Assembly: GCA_009733775.1 (NCBI GenBank)
Contig: WOGZ01000132.1
Span: forward strand, 1 to 64,000
Origin: Alectoria sarmentosa
Lineage: Eukaryota; Ascomycota; Lecanoromycetes; Lecanorales; Parmeliaceae
Length of the DNA: 64,000 bases
Direction of reading: 5' to 3'
In this document: positions 58,358 to 64,000 of the stretch, in pieces
Layout: each line of letters opens with the position of its first letter
How positions within the stretch are numbered: position 1 is the first letter of the stretch
Notes under the pieces: generated by a model
The model's database searches: none
What the model saw: the letters and a program-made list of their open reading frames with translations, nothing else
What the model was told of the DNA's origin: nothing
Program-made: the position numbers and the translations under genes

Positions 58358-58860
58358 TGAAAGATTTCCAGTGCGACTTCCGTGGATGTTTCTAAGCGGT
58401 GAAGCGACTTCATTTTCGTCACCATTCAGAGCGCATTAGTTTCGAACGAAATGCTCATTGTGATTCCAAGGCTCTAAATAACAATTTTGCATTAATTTTT
58501 TTTCCCCCGAGGATCATAGTGAGGATTTGCAGTTTTTTTTCTTTTCATTGTTTAATGGGAGGAGATAGAGGGAGCCTCTGCTACATTGCATGGTACAATT
58601 ACCGAGACTACGTCGTACGTAGACCAGAAATTCTCACACAGCTTCGTCGTCGCCCTTGGAATAATCAGGCCAAAGTCTTTCCTGTCCTCAATCTCGATCG
58701 CCTCGATCTCGTCGTAGACCTTGTTCAGCGCTCGAGAAATAATGGGGGAACAGAGTACAATTCAAATACCCTCCCCTCGCTTCTGCTCATGTATGTTGCG
58801 ACTTGAACACGACAATAATGACAAAAGAGAAAAGAGATAGATCCATTTCGCACTTCGAAA
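58358..58860. other. Boundary zone with a minus-strand coding-like fragment
   Basis: Between the last gene and the AT-rich block. On the minus strand, about 58755 down to 58552, a stop-free stretch reads ALNKVYDEIEAIEIEDRKDF, then GLIIPRATTKLCENFW and VSVIVPCNV, which looks like real protein but has no start and ends at a TAA. It may be a truncated gene cut by the repeat insertion. The plus-strand frame over it is less convincing. Confidence 0.35.
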
Positions 58861-59048
58861 TCTATCGCTTTTTAATTAATTGATCTCATATTTATCTCAA
58901 AGACTCAAATATTTTGAATCATTAAACCCTTTAATCATGAACTCAAAAAGTATCGCGAAACGTAAAAGTATCCACAACGATATCAAAATGCCGCTTCATT
59001 CGAAAAATTTCTTTTCCCCTATAAGTATTTAAATAGGCGAGCACTACG

Positions 59049-59106
59049 CGTATACCCCCTGTCTGATAAACGTATACCCTCATGTTTGTTAGGCGTATAC
59101 CCCCTC
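59049..59106. repeat. Three CGTATACC(C) repeats, 22-23 bp apart
   Basis: CGTATACCCC begins at 59049 and 59094 and CGTATACCCT at 59071, spaced 22 and 23 bp. The surrounding ~120 bp (59040-59165) is less AT-rich than the rest of the block. Such short subterminal repeats are seen at ends of some transposons, so this may mark an element border, but no matching inverted end is visible in the window. Confidence 0.55.
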
Positions 59107-61371
59107 AGATTCAGTTAGCTGATACCAAGGCGCTAACCCGATCGAATAAATTTCGCGCGAAAATAATCGCGAAGATGTTTCGTAATAACAATGCAATAAT
59201 AAAGCAAGTCTTCTCGAGCCTCTCTTTATAAAATAAAATAAAAACATTAAACCATTTTAAATCGTCGAATAGCGAAACCTTTTAATCATTTTTTTATAAT
59301 TATATTTAATTGATTAACGAACTTCTTTAATTGCTATTAAAAATACGTTTATCGTATTTAAATATACATTATTTATTAAATAATCTTCTATAATTGAAAA
59401 GAATTAAATATGATTTTATTGTTTTTCATATATATCGATATCGCAATATCTCGTTGTCGTTTTTTTCGTGTAATCGTAAATTCTTTATCTCGTCGTTATA
59501 ATAATTGTTATATAATTCGTGTATTCATCTCTCGTGTAACATTTTATATAATTTTTTTTTTTTTATAATAATAACGCTTATAATTTTAAAGAATTTATTA
59601 ATAATAATTATATTCTTTTGATCAATTATTTGATCGATTGTGATGATTATTTTTTAATGTTATTATTATCGTAATATATGCTCAAATTCAAATAACTCGC
59701 GTTGAGTAAACTTTTTAAAAGTTTATTAAAAAATACGTTTCTTTTTATTCTTCGTTTTTGAAAATCGATTTGAAAATTTGATTATAATGAGTTCGTTGAC
59801 ACGTAAAAGCTCATTAACAATTATGTTATTATTTTACGCGTTAACATAAATGTGCGTGTTATCGTTTTTATTAAATCGTCAATAAAAATAAATATCTTCA
59901 AATTTCAACACCTCAATTATCTTTTATATTAATTATTTCATAATATGCGTATACGATAATTTTATAATAATGATAAAATGCTTAATACACGATCGCATAT
60001 TATGATTAATAATTTTTATATAATGCGATAACATTTATATAAAAACAAATAACGAAATTTTGATATAAAGATCTCGAAAAATAAACTTTTTAAAATGTTT
60101 AAAAAAACGCATTTTGATCTCATTATACTTAATTTTATATAATTAACGTTCGTTTATAAACATTTTATCGATAACTTTATATACGATTTTTAAGTTATTA
60201 ATAAATAATTCATTTAATTTTTTTTTCAAGTTTTCATTATTTAACTCCTCTTATAAAATCGCGCGGTTATTAAAATATAAATTTTGATTGATTTAAAAGA
60301 CCACGAATTTCTTTTTTCGAATAATTAAATAATCGGCGATATAATTAATAGCAAATGAAAATTCGTTTATATAATTTTTATATAAAACATTTTATTCGTA
60401 ATTAAATTCCTTCTCTGTTTTTGCGTATATGACACGATTAAAATCCTTTTTAAAAATATTGAATTTCTTTTAATCATCAAAGTATTTATTACAATTCGTA
60501 ATAATATTATTTTTTATATATCAGATATAAAGCATATGCGCTGCGTTTAAGAAAATAATTATATATATATTAATCAAAACTTCTTAAACGTTCATTAATA
60601 GCATTTTTGAATAAAGAATATCGAATTCGTTATATAACGCTTTGAATTATTTCATAATTCACACGTATTTCGAAGTGTATTTCGATTTTATAAAGATAAA
60701 ATTTATATAAAAAAAGATATTAAGAGTCGTGATTTCGATGATTATAAAGAAAAAAAGCTTATATTTGTTTATTTTATATATCATATTCAATATCAACATC
60801 TCATAATTGAGCTTCAGAATCTTTTAAAACGATTTTCGATGAAAAAATTAAAATTTCATTTTCTATATAATTAAATCTTTAATTATACGCATAAATCAAA
60901 TTTTTCGATTGTGTAATTGTTATATTAAAACTTATATCGCAATTATTAATTTAAACGCTTCGTTTTTAATCTTTTCTTTAACATTATAAACGTTTTATAA
61001 TTTAATTATCGAATTTTTCTCATCGATGTTAAGGCGTAAAAAGAATATGATTTGCTTTAAATGAACTTCGAAACGTGTTTAATTGATAATAATATTTTAA
61101 ACTTTTTAAATTATAACGATTTTTCGTATTATCGAATGAAATTTAAATAAAATATAATCGTAATTATGTGTAAAATTCATTATTATAAAATTTCAATTTA
61201 TTTAAATTTCGTTTATTTTAATACGTTGAATAATAACATTAAAAAAATAATCAATTAATCGATTAAAAATGATTCGTTTATTTATATTTTTATTGTTTTT
61301 TTTTCTTTTTATCGCGATCGCAGCGAATTCACATTTTTTTAACAATTTTATCTTTTTTGAAACGTTTTATA

Positions 61372-61552
61372 TGTTAAAATTAATATAAAGTCTGAGATTA
61401 TATGAGTGTATATAACGAGGATAATAAGTTTAAGGAGAAAAGATTATGTAAGAGAAAAAAAGGTTTATATGTAGGTTTCTGAATTACGTTAGAGTCGATA
61501 GGTTCGATAGGATTGAGTAGGCGATAGGGTTAAGTAGGGTACGCTCGTAACA
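61372..61552 (-). repeat. Probable 3' LTR of a Ty3-like element
   Basis: Read on the minus strand, the sequence starting at 61552 is TGTTACGAGCGTACCC, right after a polypurine tract, which is how a 3' LTR begins. The far end is uncertain; TTTTAACA at 61372 on the minus strand would give a TG...CA element of 181 bp. The LTR is less mutated than its surroundings near its start. No second LTR is visible because the element leaves the window. Confidence 0.5.
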
Positions 61553-61565
61553 TTATTTCCTCCTT
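61553..61565 (-). other. Polypurine tract of the LTR element
   Basis: On the minus strand AAGGAGGAAATAA lies directly before the LTR start. The preceding bases read as the end of a frame (RIIVTRRRK), consistent with the 3' end of a polyprotein overlapping the tract. In LTR retrotransposons the polypurine tract primes plus-strand DNA synthesis. Confidence 0.55.
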
Positions 61566-61904
61566 CGAGTAACGATGATCCTCATCGTTGTAAATCGATG
61601 CAGATTTTTTTTGTCGATGACACGAAGATTATAGTTTTTGTTAAACAAAATCGTTATATATGCATGCTCGTTGATTGAAAATATCAATAAAAATAAAGTC
61701 TTTTTGATGCTTTGACAACGTTTTTTTTCGGCGACGATGGCGATATCGATATCGTATTTGAGATGTTCGTTGATAGTCTCGTCGCGAGCTTGATATTATG
61801 ACGTTATATGATTTTAAAAATGAAAAAGATTGGTGTAAAAATGAGCAAATTGTGATCATAAACGTAATCTAATATTTTGATGATAAAATGATTCTTTTGA
61901 ATTC

Positions 61905-62050
61905 GATATCGCAATCATAAAAAAATTCATAAAATGATACGATTTGATTAATTCGGGCGGTTTCGATCCGCAAACGTTAAATCTTATTTAAACGTCGCAT
62001 AATTTGATGTGAGTTTTTCGATGATTTTTTTTGTTGAGATGCAAAAGTAT
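61905..62050. repeat. Duplicated ~140-bp segment, copy 1
   Basis: It shares a nearly unchanged core (ACGTTAAATCTTATTTAAAC) and flanks with the segment at about 63850-63990, in the same orientation, about 1.94 kb apart. Differences are mostly C/T and G/A. On the minus strand both copies read LNKI-stop-RLR and RINQI in the same frame, with the stop likely from a CAA-to-TAA change. Confidence 0.6.
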
Positions 62051-63849
62051 AAACTCGTATAAATATTTTAACGACGATAGCGAGATCAATTAACGATATG
62101 ATATATTTTCGAATATCGTTTATATATATATTAATAAAAGTTTTATGCTTAATAGATTTCATATGATCGAATAATTGCATAATAAATGTTTATATATTCG
62201 ATTTTGCAGTAATAAATAATATAGTCTTGATAATCGAATTCGAACATTTAAAACGAGATTTTTAATAATTGAATAGAAAATTATGAATTTTGTTTAATGT
62301 GAGAATAACTCGTTTTTTTTTGTTAAATCGCTTGTAAAAATCTTAAATGAATATAATAGAAAGCACATTTATGATACGTGTGATTGTGATGCGTCGAGGT
62401 TTATTTAATGAAGTATAGCGTATATATAAATCAGCGATTGTAAGATATGATTTTGTTATTTAATAAATAAATGAAGGTGGTGAAATTACTCGATATGTAA
62501 AAGACGGAGTTGTTGATGAAATAATTGATGATAAAAAGAATTTAATTGATTTTATTGCTTTGAAAGTAGTATTCTTAATAAAGATGAGTGTTGATAAATT
62601 AAAATCGTGAGGCGTTAGGCTCTTTGCAGCGGAGGTAGATGTTATTGTGATATGCGTAAAATACTTTATTCTCGCCTTTTTGAAAACGATGTTCGCATCG
62701 TTTGTGATGTTTCTTTTAAAGGTAAAGAGTTGCGTTAAATTAAATTTATGAAACGTTACGCTCTTGATAGTGAAGGAAGATGATTTTTGATATTCGCGAT
62801 TTCGAATATGATCATAAAGCTTGTTTTTGAAATCGAATATTTTCTTATAATGCTTGTAAGAGGATTTGTCACATAAAATCGTTTAATTATAATTTAGTAA
62901 TCGATTAACGAATGAGAAAAATGTCGAACAAATAATACATTTATGATATTTTTGTTAATAAGATTATTAAGAAGCATATATAATTAATTTAAAAGTTAAT
63001 TAAATATGCGATTTTTTTTTTGAATTTAATTATTAATGCTTTTATGCATTTAATAAGATCGACGTCTTTTAAAGTCTTTTAATTACTTTAATATCATATA
63101 TATGTTATATCGCGTAAGCATTTTAAAAGTAGTTATATAATGTTTATATCGCGATATTAATTATATGAAATTTGATTTACGAAAACGTTTTGATAGTTAT
63201 AATTAATGTGATAAATCGATAATTTAATTAAGAGATCGATGCGAAGAGTTTTTCAAATCTAATAAAGCAATGCTATACGATTTCGATTAAAGTAAATATA
63301 ATAAATCTCGTAGCACTTTCTTTCTCTTAACGTGTTATATTAAAACAAAAATAAGAATTTGATTTAAAAAGACGATAGATTATTGTTGAATGTGTTTTTT
63401 TATTTTTCGAGTGTGACGATTTGATGTGTTTTAATGTGATGTTGAGATTTTTTAATAAAGGCTTTATTGTGAATATCGAAATTGTGTTGTTTTTTTCGAA
63501 GACGACAGCGGTGTCATTTTTTAATTGTTTGACTCGTCGTAAAAAATGTAAATATTTGATATATCGATTTTCGAATGAGAGTAATTTGATAAAGTGATTA
63601 ATTGTCTCGTTATCGAGTTGTTACGAAAAAGCGAAGCGGAGAAGAGTATCTTTGAAATAATTTAAAATATTCGTTTTTTATTCGTTCAAAATGTCGTTGA
63701 GAATGTGAATATTTTAAATAATGTTTTTTTTAATAAAGATGTTGAATTTAAGTTAATTATATAATTGAGAGTATTTTCGTGATTGAAGGTTTAATTAATT
63801 AAAATGTGATAGTTTATTTGAACACATTTTGATTTTCGAATAAAGAAGA

Positions 63850-63990
63850 AATCGTTAAATGATGCGATTTGATTGATTCGGGTGATCTCGAATCGCAGAC
63901 GTTAAATCTTATTTAAACATCGTATACGTTTTAAAGATGATTTAAGTAATTTTTTTTATGAGATGTCATATATGTGATGTCGAACGAGTT
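63850..63990. repeat. Duplicated ~140-bp segment, copy 2
   Basis: Second copy of the segment at about 61905-62050, same orientation. On the minus strand it reads LNKI-stop-RLRFEITRINQIASF. The shared stop shows that either both copies were mutated at the same C or the duplication followed the mutation. Confidence 0.6.
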
Positions 63991-64000
63991 TATCAATAAC

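Larger units (their letters stand above)
58861..64000. mobile_element. AT-rich, RIP-like transposon relic block
   Basis: Base composition changes sharply near 58,860 to very AT-rich DNA that continues to the window end. Stops are dense in all frames and hardly any frame exceeds 65 codons. TpA is frequent, as expected when C:G-to-T:A mutation (RIP) has acted on repeats. It contains an LTR-element 3' end on the minus strand (61,372-61,565 and rightwards) and, to the left of it, further relic DNA of unknown type. No intact gene is present. Confidence 0.8.
61566..64000 (-). mobile_element. Internal part of the LTR element, degraded and incomplete
   Basis: Minus-strand DNA upstream of the polypurine tract should be the internal (polyprotein) region. 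Frames are broken by many stops; the longest are 72 (61641-61859) and 67 codons (61977-62180). I could not recognise integrase, reverse transcriptase or protease motifs, so the class is inferred from the LTR border only. The region includes a ~140-bp segment present twice, at about 61905-62050 and 63850-63990. It is truncated by the window end. Confidence 0.4.

Overview
The window is nuclear DNA of a filamentous ascomycete (Pezizomycotina). Evidence: genes with short GT-AG introns of mostly 45-90 bp, an NsdD-type GATA factor, a fungal-type Mis13/Dsn1, a two-C2-domain phosphatidylserine decarboxylase, and a final 5 kb of very AT-rich, stop-filled transposon relic that looks like repeat-induced point mutation (RIP). 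The orphan gene at 56.3-58.4 kb ends in a region that reminds me of Dothideomycete hypothetical proteins, but I cannot fix the class. I recognised no tRNA, rRNA or CRISPR array.

0-42 kb is a conserved housekeeping block. In order: nsdD (-) with about 8 kb of gene-poor DNA upstream that contains a degenerate ~120-bp tandem array at 9.4-10.4 kb; the kinetochore gene dsn1/mis13 (-); psd2 (-) and sec28/epsilon-COP (+), which diverge from one 417-bp intergenic region; a YAT-family amino acid permease (+); a small four-exon orphan gene (-); rpl5 (+); a large leucine-rich-repeat protein of the Mhp1-like group (+); a LIM-domain protein (-); an OB-fold protein with a 20-nt micro-exon (-); and ino1 (-). 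All were rebuilt as spliced models whose exon lengths add up in frame. PSD2 and Ino1 both feed phospholipid synthesis, but nothing shows they are co-regulated.

42-58.4 kb is an accessory, lineage-specific region: a cysteine-containing orphan (+), an F-box-like protein (-), then a string of single-span membrane-protein genes (48.2, 50.1, 52.3 and 54.4 kb, with a broken possible relative at 45.3 kb). Three of them share an exactly spaced signature, C-x8-W-x4-Y-x2-C-x2-Q-x5-C, before a Ser/Thr-rich stalk, one transmembrane segment and a basic tail. I regard this small, partly decaying gene family as the most interesting content of the window. A 631-residue orphan gene closes the gene-bearing part.

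58.9-64.0 kb is AT-rich relic DNA. It carries the 3' end of a Ty3-like LTR element on the minus strand (polypurine tract followed by a TGTTACG LTR start at 61,552), a duplicated ~140-bp segment, and a cluster of three CGTATACC repeats near its left edge. The element runs off the window.
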